NCBI GenBank assembly: GCA_006969745.1
Contig: CP030886.1
Coordinates: 806,001-870,000, forward strand
Length of the DNA: 64,000 nucleotides
Direction: 5' to 3'
DNA from: Cytophagaceae bacterium
GTDB lineage: Bacteria; Bacteroidota; Bacteroidia; Cytophagales; Cyclobacteriaceae
Every line of letters starts with the position of its first letter. Position 1 is the stretch's first letter. The position numbers and the translations under genes are program-made. The notes under the pieces were generated by a model, which was given only the letters and a program-made list of their open reading frames with translations, ran no database searches and was not told the DNA's origin. Below are positions 44,503 to 53,057 of the stretch, in pieces.

Positions 44503-44954
44503 ATCTCTCTGATTTTTTTCGCAGGATTTCCTGCATAGATTCCTGGATCAGCAATATCTTTTGTAACAACAGCACCGGCACCAATGACCACATTATCGCA
44601 AATAGAAACCGGAAGTATTGTAGCGTTTGATCCTATAGAGACATTGTTTCCTATGGATGTTGATTTCCACTTTGAAGAATCACCACCTGCAGGCTTCCCC
44701 GTCGAGAATTTATCATTAATAAACATTACGCCATGCCCAATGAAGCAATCTTGACCAACTGTGACCTGCTCACAAATGAAAGAGTGAGATTGTATTTTGG
44801 TTCGGGCGCCGATTTTTACATTTTTTTGAATCTCGACAAATGGACCTACGAAAACATCCTCTGCTAATTCACAGCCATATAGATTACTTGGCATAATCAC
44901 TTTTACGGTTTCATGCGCGTTTACATCTTTTATTCCCGACTCTATTATTTTCAT
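44499..44954 (-). CDS. hexapeptide-repeat acyltransferase (WbpD/FdtC-like)
   Basis: 151 residues almost entirely of left-handed beta-helix hexapeptides (CELAEDVFVGPFVEIQKNVKI and so on), closed by AGNPAKKIREI. GHGVMFINDKF is the conserved loop of nucleotide-aminosugar N-acetyltransferases such as WbpD, WlbB and FdtC. It should use acetyl-CoA to acylate the amino group made by the adjacent DegT enzyme. The start overlaps the cytochrome b5 gene by 4 bases. Confidence 0.85.
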   Translation of the reverse strand: MKIIESGIKDVNAHETVKVIMPSNLYGCELAEDVFVGPFVEIQKNVKIGARTKIQSHSFICEQVTVGQDCFIGHGVMFINDKFSTGKPAGGDSSKWKSTSIGNNVSIGSNATILPVSICDNVVIGAGAVVTKDIADPGIYAGNPAKKIREI

Positions 44955-45178
44955 TTTTCCAGACGTCCAATTACCCGCAATTTCTCAAAAACTTTTGTAT
45001 CGTGAGGTGCATCTTCTAATTCATCTGTTAAGTCTTGCCCCGCCCAATGTTCATAATGCTTGCCATCTTTCCACATTCTTGATTTTGTCACATCATAAAT
45101 CACTCCTTTGTAGGCAATCCATATTTCTTCGCGATCGTTTCCGTTTCTAAGAGCCAACTGCTGTAGTGTGTAGATCAT
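44951..45178 (-). CDS. minimal cytochrome b5-like heme-binding protein
   Basis: 75 residues. Only the cytochrome b5 heme-binding core is present: YTLQQLALRNG, WIAYKGVIYDVTKS, KHYEHWAGQDLTDELEDAPHD and FEKLRVIG. The His in YEHWAG and the His in APHD are in the places of the two axial heme ligands in short prokaryotic cytochrome b5-like proteins, replacing the classical HPGG site. There is no signal peptide, so it is cytoplasmic. Its ATG overlaps the mutS2 stop by one base (TAATG). Its redox partner is unknown; an oxidoreductase in the glycan pathway is a guess. Confidence 0.87.
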   Translation of the reverse strand: MIYTLQQLALRNGNDREEIWIAYKGVIYDVTKSRMWKDGKHYEHWAGQDLTDELEDAPHDTKVFEKLRVIGRLEK

Positions 45179-47538
45179 TATTGTAGCTTGATAATGGATA
45201 TTCCTGCTCCTCCTCTGTCAGCATGTTCATCTTCCACACTAGCAATACTCGGATGCCCTTTGGTAATATTTCTGACGATCTCCCGCAGAACTCCATGTCC
45301 TTTCCCATGGACAATTCGAATCTCATCCACGCCTACTAATAGTGCCTCATCGATAAAGGTCTCCACCTTGTTCATCGCCTCATCTGCCCGCATGCCTCGA
45401 ATGGAGATTTCATGGTCAAAATTTGCCATCTTCTGGCTGATATCCAGGCCAAGCTTCTTTACTTTCTTTTGATAGCTTACCTGTGGTGCTACCTGCGCCT
45501 TTTCTAGTTTGCTAATTGAAACAATAGACTTCATGGAGCCAAATAGTACCTCGGCTTGCTTTCCTTTGATTTTTTGAATTGTTCCTGCTGTCTCCTGCCC
45601 CACTACTCTAACTACATCGCCTTCTTTTAAGCTAATCTTGGATTTGGCAGGCTTCTCCTGAAATTTAGATTTCTTGTTAGCTAGTTCTTCTCTCGCAGCT
45701 TTAGTACGCTCCTTTGATGCCTTACTTTCTTTGATCTCACGAATAACACGCTCCACATCTTTATTTGCATTTTCCAAAATATGATTGGCTTCTTTTTTCG
45801 CTTCCTTGAGGATACGCTTTTTATCCTCCTTCAGCATTCCACGAAGATCTTCATAGTCCTTGCGGACTTTGGCAATATCTGCATGATCCCTTTCAAGCTT
45901 TTTATTCAACTTGTCATACTTAGCTTTTTCCTTTTCCAGCTGGTTTAACAATTGGTCATAAGCAACATGGGAACTTCCAATCTTTAATCGTGACGATTCT
46001 ATTATTTCCTTTGGTAGTCCAATTTTTCCTGCAATTTCAAAAGCAAAAGAACTCCCGGGTTTTCCTACCTCAAGTTCAAACATTGGTTCCAGGGCATCAA
46101 GATCATACTTCATTGCACCATTGACCAAACCGGGAGTTTCATCACCTACTTTTTTCAAATTTTGATAATGTGTAGTGACTATTCCATAAGCTTTCTTCTT
46201 ATTAAGCTCAGAAAGCACGGATTCAGCTATGGCACCACCAAATTGCGGCTCAGTACCTTTACCAAACTCATCAATTAGAAACATCGATTTCTTATCCGTA
46301 TGCTCCAGAAAATGTTTCATTGATGTCAAATGAGAACTATAGGTACTCAAATCATCTTCAATGGATTGGGTATCTCCAATGTCAATAAAAATTGATGAAA
46401 AAGTTCCGAGCGTGCTTTCTTCATTTACAGGTATCGGCAAACCCGTCTGAAGCATGTATTGAAGTAATCCAACAGTCTTTAATGCTACAGATTTACCACC
46501 TGCATTTGGCCCGGATATGATCAGTATCCTTCGTTCATGGTCCAACGATAGATTTAGTGGAACCACAGACCTACCACTTTCTTTGTGTGACAAATAAAGC
46601 AATGGATGCACGGCATTTACCATACGAAAGGCATTCGTCTTTTCTACTTTTGGAACAACTCCATTTATTAGATCCGCTAAAAGAGCTTTAGCATGTATGA
46701 AATCTAATTTCTCGAGCAAACCAGCACCATTTTTCAGGTCAGATAGGTTTGCTCTAACATGATCTGAAAGTTCGATCAATATCCTAATGACTTCTCGTTT
46801 TTCAGCGTATTTAAGTTCCCTTACTTGATTATTCAAATCCAGAACTTCCCCTGGCTCAAGATACACTGTTTGACCTGTGGCAGATTCATCATGTACAAAT
46901 CCCTGAATTCTCTTTTTGTGCTCTGCTTTGACTGGGATGACCAACCGTCCATCTCTTACAGTAAGCGTACTGTCGTCATCCGTAAATTGATCTTCTTTTG
47001 CCTTCTTTAGAATCTTTTGTATTGCCGAGCGTACTGCTCGTTCAGACTTAGATATTTTCGAACGGATTTCTGAAAGTTCTCTGGAAGCAGAATCCTTCAC
47101 TTCTCCGCGATCATCAATTGCCTTATCTATGTGAATAGCGAGATTTGGATCAATCTCGATGAAGTTTGAAATGTTGTACAGCTCAGGGTATTCGCTCCCT
47201 TTTTTTTGAAAAAAGAGAACCCATGAGGTCAGGGAGTTTACACCTCTTTTCAGTTCGTGAAAATCTGATGGTTCAAGAAATGAGCCTGGAACTTTGATAC
47301 GCGTAAGGTATTCGTCCATATCCGGGAATTCGAAAGAAACCTTATCCTCCGAGCTACCTTTCAGATGAATCATTTCTTTGGCCTGATTTAGCCACTTTAT
47401 CACAACATCAAAACGATCTGCTGGCTTAGCTTTTTTTGCCAGGTCTTCACCACGTTCGCTTTGACAAAATCGAATCAGATGCGCTCTAATCTGATCAAAG
47501 CCTAATTTCTCTTCTATATCCTGAGGATAGACTTTCAC
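45178..47538 (-). CDS. mutS2: endonuclease MutS2
   Basis: 786 residues. The N-terminal clamp region precedes the ABC-type ATPase with Walker A SGPNAGGKSVALKT (about 338-352) and Walker B SMFLIDEFGKGTEP. A long coiled coil (about 510-620, Lys/Glu-rich) leads to a C-terminal Smr nuclease domain (about 710-786; IRGMRADEAMNKVE and RIVHGKGHGVLREIV). MutS2 acts on recombination intermediates or collided ribosomes in different bacteria, not in mismatch repair. The start is GTG at 47538, overlapping the lipoprotein stop by one base. It stands in the leading part of the long glycan directon. Confidence 0.95.
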   Translation of the reverse strand: MKVYPQDIEEKLGFDQIRAHLIRFCQSERGEDLAKKAKPADRFDVVIKWLNQAKEMIHLKGSSEDKVSFEFPDMDEYLTRIKVPGSFLEPSDFHELKRGVNSLTSWVLFFQKKGSEYPELYNISNFIEIDPNLAIHIDKAIDDRGEVKDSASRELSEIRSKISKSERAVRSAIQKILKKAKEDQFTDDDSTLTVRDGRLVIPVKAEHKKRIQGFVHDESATGQTVYLEPGEVLDLNNQVRELKYAEKREVIRILIELSDHVRANLSDLKNGAGLLEKLDFIHAKALLADLINGVVPKVEKTNAFRMVNAVHPLLYLSHKESGRSVVPLNLSLDHERRILIISGPNAGGKSVALKTVGLLQYMLQTGLPIPVNEESTLGTFSSIFIDIGDTQSIEDDLSTYSSHLTSMKHFLEHTDKKSMFLIDEFGKGTEPQFGGAIAESVLSELNKKKAYGIVTTHYQNLKKVGDETPGLVNGAMKYDLDALEPMFELEVGKPGSSFAFEIAGKIGLPKEIIESSRLKIGSSHVAYDQLLNQLEKEKAKYDKLNKKLERDHADIAKVRKDYEDLRGMLKEDKKRILKEAKKEANHILENANKDVERVIREIKESKASKERTKAAREELANKKSKFQEKPAKSKISLKEGDVVRVVGQETAGTIQKIKGKQAEVLFGSMKSIVSISKLEKAQVAPQVSYQKKVKKLGLDISQKMANFDHEISIRGMRADEAMNKVETFIDEALLVGVDEIRIVHGKGHGVLREIVRNITKGHPSIASVEDEHADRGGAGISIIKLQ

Positions 47539-47870
47539 TACTTATATCTTTGCTCTTTTTCCATTAATGTGTCTACGACTGCATTGTAGATCTTTTCAAA
47601 TTCATTGGGATTGTCAACATAGTAATTGAAACTTCGCTCATATTGATCCTGAGTGATTCCAAGATCCTTGAACAACAGTTTTTCGTAGTGATCGTAAACA
47701 GCCTGAGTACTATCTACCGGATCTACTGGCACTTTATTTATTTTGGCCTCCAGCAAATGAATTTCTGTCATTACTTTCACCATTTGTTCCTGACTTATTA
47801 AGTCATCCGGTTCGTTTGAGCCGGAACATGAACAAACTATTACAAGAACGGTTAAAAAAATGTTTTTCAA
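47538..47870 (-). CDS. DUF4296-like lipoprotein
   Basis: 110 residues. The signal FLTVLVIVCSCSGS has a lipobox (VCSC or CSCS region), and the mature chain MVKVMTEIHLLEAKI plus DSTQAVYDHYEKLLFKDLGITQDQYERSFNYYVDNP is typical of DUF4296, a Bacteroidota family of small lipoproteins of unknown function. The start appears to be TTG at 47870, since it gives a complete signal peptide and no ATG is available upstream of it. It is the first gene of the minus-strand run that continues through mutS2 into glycan genes. Confidence 0.8.
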   Translation of the reverse strand: MKNIFLTVLVIVCSCSGSNEPDDLISQEQMVKVMTEIHLLEAKINKVPVDPVDSTQAVYDHYEKLLFKDLGITQDQYERSFNYYVDNPNEFEKIYNAVVDTLMEKEQRYK

Positions 47871-48004
47871 ATCAGTCTTTAAATTCGTGAAAATATAATT
47901 TTGAAGATCAAAGTATGTTTTGATCTATGGCAAAGATCATACATGCGTTGCAATTATCAATGATGCCATATTAATGCCAAACTTGATAGAGCAAAAAACT
48001 CAAT

Positions 48005-48889
48005 ATGAAGGATATCCTTAAACGACTAAGAAGGTACGAAATACGCATTCGTAAGGCGATAAACTCGCAAATGCAAGGAGACTTCCATTCCATCTTCAAA
48101 GGGTCTGGTTTAGAATTTGATGACGTACGCCCATACCAATGGGGTGATGATGTTCGAAACATCGATTGGCGTGTGACCGCCAAAGGTCATGGTACATTCA
48201 TGAAAACTTTCATAGAAGAGAAAGAACAAACTGTTTTTTTCCTTTTGGATGTTTCTGCATCCCAGGAAATCGGAAAAGACAATCGCCAAAAAATTGATTT
48301 GGCGAAAGAGATGGCAGGGCTTCTTGCACTCTCAGCCATACGTGAGGGAAGCAAGGTTGGACTCTTGTGTTATTCTGATCAAGTTGAAGACTATATAAAA
48401 CCCAGCAAGACTGTTAAGCATGCATATGAAATCATCAACCGCATGTTTATGCTTAAGCCAAAGTCCAGGAAGACTAATCTGGATGAGGGGATAAAGTACA
48501 CTTTAAATCTCCTCAACAAGAAAGCCATTGTGTTCATCATCTCCGATTTTATTGATGAAAATTTTACTCATTCAATGCGTGGGCTTGCCAGAAAGCATGA
48601 TTTAGTTGTTGTTCACATTTCGGATAAGCGCGAGTCAGCCATACCTCACCTGGGTATTGTGCCACTATATGAAAAAGAATCAGGAAAGACTGTCTGGCTC
48701 AATACGTCATCCAAAGAATTCAAGAATGCAGTCGATAAGACCCACGGGAAAAACAAGGACTCTCTTGAGGATTTTTGCAAGAGAAACGATGTAAACTACG
48801 TGTCAATCAGTACTGAAGATGATTACGTTCCCAAACTCATCAAACTATTCAGACATAGAAATAGAAGTAATGCGAGAAGGACGAGGTAA
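48005..48889 (+). CDS. DUF58 domain protein (Bat/MoxR-associated)
   Basis: 294 residues. The diagnostic DUF58 stretch is present near residues 35-62 (EFDDVRPYQWGDDVRNIDWR), followed by a VWA-like fold (FFLLDVSASQEIG near 80). DUF58 proteins normally sit next to a MoxR AAA ATPase and VWA proteins in the aerotolerance-type Bat operon. Here the two following genes fit that operon, but no moxR lies upstream in this window. A TAATTTTG -7-like element sits at 47896. The stop overlaps the next gene by 20 bases. Confidence 0.9.
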   Translation: MKDILKRLRRYEIRIRKAINSQMQGDFHSIFKGSGLEFDDVRPYQWGDDVRNIDWRVTAKGHGTFMKTFIEEKEQTVFFLLDVSASQEIGKDNRQKIDLAKEMAGLLALSAIREGSKVGLLCYSDQVEDYIKPSKTVKHAYEIINRMFMLKPKSRKTNLDEGIKYTLNLLNKKAIVFIISDFIDENFTHSMRGLARKHDLVVVHISDKRESAIPHLGIVPLYEKESGKTVWLNTSSKEFKNAVDKTHGKNKDSLEDFCKRNDVNYVSISTEDDYVPKLIKLFRHRNRSNARRTR

Positions 48890-49772
48890 AAGTTGGTTAG
48901 CGGCAATTGCTGTTTTGTGCGCATTGAACCTGAATGCACAGGAAATCTCAGTAAAAGGAGGTTTTGTTGAAGACAGTCTGCTGATTGGACAGGATGTGAA
49001 ATTTTGGATATCTGCTACCTATCCACCATCGATGGAGATGGTTTTTCCTGACAGCCTATACCCATTCAACCCTTTTGAAATAAGTGGGAAGGAATATTTC
49101 CCAACAGAAATCAAGGGCGGTCTGGCTTATGATAGTACTGTCTACATCATTCAATCATACGAAATTGACAAAGTACAATACCTCAAATTACCTGCTATAG
49201 TCCTAAATGGAAGCGATTCCATTGTCATAGAAACACCAATAGACTCGATCTTTCTGACAGAGCTCGCACCTTTCGTTTCTGACACCACCGCCCTCAAAAC
49301 AAACCTTGACTATCAGCTTGTAGATACACAATTTAATTATCCACTTATGTACTACATATTGGGTGGATTATTGCTGCTGACAGTCATACTATTATTGATA
49401 TTTGGGAGACGAATTCTTAAATGGATCAAGCTTCGAAGGTTACGTAAGCAATACGAGCAGTTCTCAGAAGTTTTCGATTCGTACATCAAAAAACTGAAAC
49501 TTGATCCTGATCCAGCGTTGGCAGAAGCCGCACTGGTTCACTGGAAAAAGTATCAACAGCGACTTGACAAAATACCTTTTACAGTATTGACTACTAAAGA
49601 GATTTTAAATCAGGATTTTGCCCAAGAGCTAGAAAAACCGTTAAAATCAGTCGACCGTGTAGTTTACGGCAAACGTATCCAGGAGGATGTTTTTCAGGAT
49701 TTTGAGCAAATAGAAGATTTCACACAAGATCGATATGCTAAAAAAATAGAGGAAATCAAAGATGGAAAATAA
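48870..49772 (+). CDS. membrane-anchored protein of the Bat-type operon
   Basis: About 300 residues. ATG 48870 gives a signal peptide (WLAAIAVLCALNLNAQ) and a periplasmic beta-rich domain (about 20-155, with a BatD-like SVKGGFVEDSLLIGQDVKFW opening). A single TM follows (about 160-182, YILGGLLLLTVILLLIF), then a basic cytoplasmic coiled region. The longer frame to 48819 would hide the signal peptide. Position and architecture match the short unnamed protein between DUF58 and BatA in Bacteroidota. It overlaps the VWA gene by 11 bases. Its function is probably scaffolding, by inference. Confidence 0.82.
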   Translation: MREGRGKSWLAAIAVLCALNLNAQEISVKGGFVEDSLLIGQDVKFWISATYPPSMEMVFPDSLYPFNPFEISGKEYFPTEIKGGLAYDSTVYIIQSYEIDKVQYLKLPAIVLNGSDSIVIETPIDSIFLTELAPFVSDTTALKTNLDYQLVDTQFNYPLMYYILGGLLLLTVILLLIFGRRILKWIKLRRLRKQYEQFSEVFDSYIKKLKLDPDPALAEAALVHWKKYQQRLDKIPFTVLTTKEILNQDFAQELEKPLKSVDRVVYGKRIQEDVFQDFEQIEDFTQDRYAKKIEEIKDGK

Positions 49773-50805
49773 GACAATAGATTGGTTTTCTTGGGAATGG
49801 TTTACACCTGCAAAACTTCAAAATTTTGACTGGGCCAATCCATTATGGTTTTATGCAATGTTTGCTATCCCTTTGTTATTTCTATTGAGATGGCTCATAA
49901 TTACCCGTTTTAATCAAAAACTACCCGTTGCACTTACCAAGAAAGACCTGAATAGCGACCCTATTACCTATCTAAGATTCATTCCTCCAGTCTTCTTTAT
50001 CATCAGCCTCCTGTTGATCATGACCAGTCTTGCTCGTCCACAAACGACCAATGAACAAGTGGAGCAGTGGAGTGAAGGCATTGATATTGTTCTGAATATA
50101 GACATCTCTGAATCCATGCAGATCATGGATTTTTTACCAAATCGTTTAGAAGCTGCTAAAGAAGTGGCACATAATTTCGTGGCTGGAAGGTTTCAAGATC
50201 GAATTGGTCTTGTCATCTTTTCAGGTGACGCATTGCCCTCATGCCCTCTCACTACCGACTATGGTTTGCTGTATGAGCTGATCGACGATATAGATTTTGA
50301 CAAAATAGAAAGTAGAGGAACCGCGATTGGTAATGCTGTAACCTCAGGCATCAATTTTCTGCGAGAATCAGAATCAGAATCTAAGGTGATGATTCTCCTA
50401 AGTGATGGCGACAACACCGCTGGTAATGTGGACCCGATAACGGCCGCTAATTTGGCAAACGCCTACAACATTAAAATGTATGTAATCGCGATTGGAAGAG
50501 ATGGGAAGGTTCCTTTCGGAACCGATTTTTTTGGACGACCAAGACTTGTTGAAAATACCTTTGACGAATCTACACTTCGAGAGATTGCAAAAATTGGTAA
50601 TGGGAAATTTTACCGGGTTTCGGATAAAGAAGCGCTTGTTCAGGTATTTGATGAGATTGATCGCCTGGAAAAAGCAGAGATCAAAGAAACGCGCTATAAA
50701 GACACAAATGACTTTTACTATGTCTATCTGAAGTGGGCAGCGGTCTTTTTGCTATTATGGCTGATTACCAAGTCTACATTTGTCACAAACGTTTTGACTG
50801 ATTAA
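49762..50805 (+). CDS. BatA-like VWA domain membrane protein
   Basis: 347 residues. Two N-terminal TM segments (about 28-47 and 72-92) are followed by a von Willebrand A domain (about 108-300) with the MIDAS residues in NIDISESMQIMDF, and SDGDNTAG. A C-terminal TM closes the protein (about 322-340). BatA proteins are linked to oxygen tolerance and envelope stress in Bacteroides and others. In the usual operon BatB, BatC and BatD follow; here a toxin-antitoxin pair follows at once, so the operon ends early or has been interrupted. Confidence 0.9.
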   Translation: MENKTIDWFSWEWFTPAKLQNFDWANPLWFYAMFAIPLLFLLRWLIITRFNQKLPVALTKKDLNSDPITYLRFIPPVFFIISLLLIMTSLARPQTTNEQVEQWSEGIDIVLNIDISESMQIMDFLPNRLEAAKEVAHNFVAGRFQDRIGLVIFSGDALPSCPLTTDYGLLYELIDDIDFDKIESRGTAIGNAVTSGINFLRESESESKVMILLSDGDNTAGNVDPITAANLANAYNIKMYVIAIGRDGKVPFGTDFFGRPRLVENTFDESTLREIAKIGNGKFYRVSDKEALVQVFDEIDRLEKAEIKETRYKDTNDFYYVYLKWAAVFLLLWLITKSTFVTNVLTD

Positions 50806-50830
50806 TTTTTTGTATTACATTTGTAATACA
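50793..50830 (+). promoter_or_regulatory. consensus promoter with overlapping palindromic operator for the toxin-antitoxin pair
   Basis: TTTG at 50793-50796, exactly 19 bases, then TACATTTG at 50816-50823 is a full match to the Bacteroidota promoter TTTG-N19-TAnnTTTG. Overlapping it is the perfect palindrome TGTATTAC (50811-50818), ATTT, GTAATACA (50823-50830). The -33 box lies inside the end of the batA-like gene. A ribbon-helix-helix dimer bound to the palindrome would cover the -7 box, giving autorepression. Confidence 0.82.
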
Positions 50831-50851
50831 GTGGAGGATAAAAAGGAAAAC

Positions 50852-51100
50852 ATGCTAAACGTTCGGCTTGATAAGCTAACCAATGACAAACTGGAAAAAT
50901 ACAGTGAGCAGCATAGTACTTCCAAATCCTCGATTGTCAAAGAAGCATTAGCAATGTATTTTACTAAAGAACAAATGAAACAGTTACCGTTCGCCCTTGG
51001 TCAAGATTTGTTTGGTACTGCCAAAAGTGGAGAAATTGATAACTCTACACGCTTCAAATCAAAACTAAAAGTCAAACTCCGTGAGAAACACACTCATTGA
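50852..51100 (+). CDS. ribbon-helix-helix antitoxin
   Basis: 82 residues from ATG 50852. The start MLNVRLDKLTNDKLEKYSEQ and SKSSIVKEALAMYF give the beta-helix-helix of CopG/RHH DNA-binding proteins. The C-terminal half is a charged, probably disordered tail that should wrap and inhibit the toxin. GTG at 50831 or TTG at 50810 could extend it, but the latter lies inside the operator palindrome, so 50852 is preferred. It overlaps the PIN toxin gene by 20 bases. It is likely to repress its own promoter. Confidence 0.82.
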   Translation: MLNVRLDKLTNDKLEKYSEQHSTSKSSIVKEALAMYFTKEQMKQLPFALGQDLFGTAKSGEIDNSTRFKSKLKVKLREKHTH

Positions 51101-51491
51101 CGCTGGCCCACTTATCGCACTTTTTGACCAATCTGATAAATATCATTTAAAGTCAGTTCGATTCCTGGAAAATTATGAAGGCTACTTGTGGACAACTTGG
51201 CCTGTAATTACAGAAACCTGTCATTTGCTTGATTTCAGCACTAAAGCCCAGTTAGCATTTCTCGAATGGATTGACCGAGGCGGGTTAAGAATTTTTTACC
51301 TGAATGAGAAGCATATTCCTAGAGTTCAACAACTAACGAGCAAGTTTAGCGATGTGCCTATGGATTTAGCCGATGCATCTTTGGTAGTCGTATCTGAAAT
51401 TTCCGGATATAATGAAATCATTTCGATCGATTCAGATTTTTATATTTATAGGGATATACGAAATGAGTATCTAACCAATATCTTCAAATAG
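51081..51491 (+). CDS. PIN domain toxin (VapC-like ribonuclease)
   Basis: 136 residues, the typical PIN length. The acidic metal site is complete: Asp7 in LIDAGPLIALF, Glu45 in VITETCHLL, Asp95 and Asp98 in PMDLADASLV, and Asp117 or Asp119 in SIDSDF. The likely start is GTG at 51081, within the antitoxin gene, so the pair is translationally coupled. VapC-type toxins cut tRNA or rRNA and are held inactive by the partner. The RNA target cannot be told from sequence. Confidence 0.87.
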   Translation: MRNTLIDAGPLIALFDQSDKYHLKSVRFLENYEGYLWTTWPVITETCHLLDFSTKAQLAFLEWIDRGGLRIFYLNEKHIPRVQQLTSKFSDVPMDLADASLVVVSEISGYNEIISIDSDFYIYRDIRNEYLTNIFK

Positions 51492-51548
51492 AATCTTTTT
51501 TATTAATCTTCTGTAACTTTTCGTTCGGCCTCCACATCATCTAGCTGA

Positions 51549-52058
51549 ATGTCACAAAACCTATACCATAAACACATACTTCCAGCCTCTGACGGCATGT
51601 ATCGGTACGCATTATCGATAGTACATGAACCAGAGACTGCAAGAGATGTTGTGCAGGATTGCCTCACGAAAATCTGGAGTATTCGTAAGGACCTGGATAA
51701 AGTTGAAAAAGTCAACGCGTGGGCTTTTCGCATTGTCCGAAACAGATGCATCGAAATCTTACGAAGAAACCGATACGCAGACCTGGACGAAAAAGTGGTA
51801 AATATGAGGCATACAGGTACGGTGGAAGAGCAAGCCATCACTGACGACTTTATGTCATTAATGAAGGAAGTGCTCTCAACGCTACCGGCCAAGCAGCAGG
51901 AGGTTTTCCACCTTCGCGAAGTGGAAGACATGAGCTATCAGGATATAGCTGAAACGTGTGGGATCAGTGAAGGTGATGTTAAAGTCAATATTCACAGAGC
52001 TCGAAAGAAAGTAAAAGAAGCCATGCAAAAAATAGACGCATATGGGATCGCAAATTGA
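51549..52058 (+). CDS. RNA polymerase ECF sigma factor
   Basis: 169 residues. Region 2 is at about 10-75 (ARDVVQDCLTKIWSIR; VNAWAFRIVRNRCIEILRR) and region 4 at about 105-160 (LPAKQQEVFHLREVEDMSYQDIAETCGIS and the recognition helix GDVKVNIHRARKKVKEAM). It is a more conventional ECF factor than those at 2409 and 26580. The following gene starts 17 bases before its stop and encodes a one-TM protein, then two DUF4252 genes. That sigma/TM protein/DUF4252 order recurs in Bacteroidota to my knowledge. Confidence 0.93.
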   Translation: MSQNLYHKHILPASDGMYRYALSIVHEPETARDVVQDCLTKIWSIRKDLDKVEKVNAWAFRIVRNRCIEILRRNRYADLDEKVVNMRHTGTVEEQAITDDFMSLMKEVLSTLPAKQQEVFHLREVEDMSYQDIAETCGISEGDVKVNIHRARKKVKEAMQKIDAYGIAN

Positions 52059-52458
52059 TAAACTACTTGAAAAGTACTGGAATGGTGAGACCAGCCTGGA
52101 AGAAGAGAAAGTGATAAAATCACATTTCAAATCCAACCCGGCACTCAACAATGAAAGTCACTACTTCCGATTTCTTGCCAAGCAAAAATCTGAGAGGTAT
52201 GAAGGATCAAAGGCGGTGAATAGAAAAAAAGCCTGGCTATCTGCAGCGGCCACAATCACGATTGGAGTTATTACCGCGGCGTTGGTATTCAACGACGCAA
52301 AGAAAGACCCCTTTGCGATTGACGATCCTGAGAAAGCTTTCCAGGCTACTAAAGAAGCACTGATGATGATTGGAGCTGAACTAAACCAGGGACAGAGTCA
52401 CACATTAGAGCTTACTAAAATTAACAAAGCAAAAGAAGAACTTCAGGAAGAGTCCTGA
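52042..52458 (+). CDS. one-TM anti-sigma-like protein
   Basis: 138 residues. The N-terminal cytoplasmic part IDKLLEKYWNGETSLEEEKVIKSHF resembles the short N-terminal segment of Bacteroidota anti-sigma-like proteins (L..Y..G..S..EE..I..Y). One TM follows (about 67-87, AWLSAAATITIGVITAALVF), then an acidic/polar tail. It overlaps the sigma gene by 17 bases. Regulation of that sigma factor is inferred from position and this N-terminus. No zinc-binding HxxxCxxC motif is present. Confidence 0.78.
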   Translation: MGSQIDKLLEKYWNGETSLEEEKVIKSHFKSNPALNNESHYFRFLAKQKSERYEGSKAVNRKKAWLSAAATITIGVITAALVFNDAKKDPFAIDDPEKAFQATKEALMMIGAELNQGQSHTLELTKINKAKEELQEES

Positions 52459-52508
52459 GCTTCGAAAGAAAACCAAAACCTTGATTTTAAGACCTTTTAA
52501 ATAAAAAA

Positions 52509-53039
52509 ATGATGAAAAAGATTGTATTAACCATGTTTATCCTTGCTGTAACGGGCTTTGCCTTCGGACAAGGAGCAGTAGTTTCCAAATACTTCGATAA
52601 ATACGAAGACGATGAAACCTTCACCAAAGTGTCTGTGAGCAGTAAAATGTTCTCACTTTTCACAGAGATGGAAGGTAATACCGAAGACGAAAAGGAGTTT
52701 CTCGATGTTATAAGCAAGCTAAAAGGAATGAAAGTAGTGGCAAGTGAAAAAGTATCTGATCCAAAAGGCCTTTACAACAGTGCAATAAGCGACGTTTCTA
52801 AAGCTGGATATGAGGAACTTATGACTGTAAAAGATGCAGAAGAAAACGTAAAGATTTCCATCAAAGAAAAAGACGGAATCATTGAGGAGTTGATATTGGT
52901 AGCCGGAGGAAAGGAGAAATTCGCGATGGTCAGCCTTTACGGAATAATAGATTTGAAGCAGGTGTCTAAGCTAGCCAGTATGATGCGCATGAGTGAGCTT
53001 AAATACCTTAAGAATCTTGATGATGATGACAATGAATAA
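52509..53039 (+). CDS. DUF4252 exported protein
   Basis: 176 residues. The signal peptide ends near GFAFGQ. The mature region VVSKYFDKYEDDETFTKVSVSSKMFSLF and EELMTVKDAEENVKISIKEKDGIIEELILVAGG is typical of DUF4252, a Bacteroidota periplasmic family of unknown function. The gene belongs to the sigma factor cluster, 50 bases after the anti-sigma-like gene, and is ended by the hairpin at 53058. A second DUF4252-like gene follows. Confidence 0.87.
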   Translation: MMKKIVLTMFILAVTGFAFGQGAVVSKYFDKYEDDETFTKVSVSSKMFSLFTEMEGNTEDEKEFLDVISKLKGMKVVASEKVSDPKGLYNSAISDVSKAGYEELMTVKDAEENVKISIKEKDGIIEELILVAGGKEKFAMVSLYGIIDLKQVSKLASMMRMSELKYLKNLDDDDNE

Positions 53040-53057
53040 GAAATAAGTTAGATGACG

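Noticed and set aside
47896-47903. TAATTTTG as a promoter for the DUF58 gene
   Set aside because: A perfect -7 box, but about 100 bases from the start codon and without a TTTG at 19-21 bases upstream.
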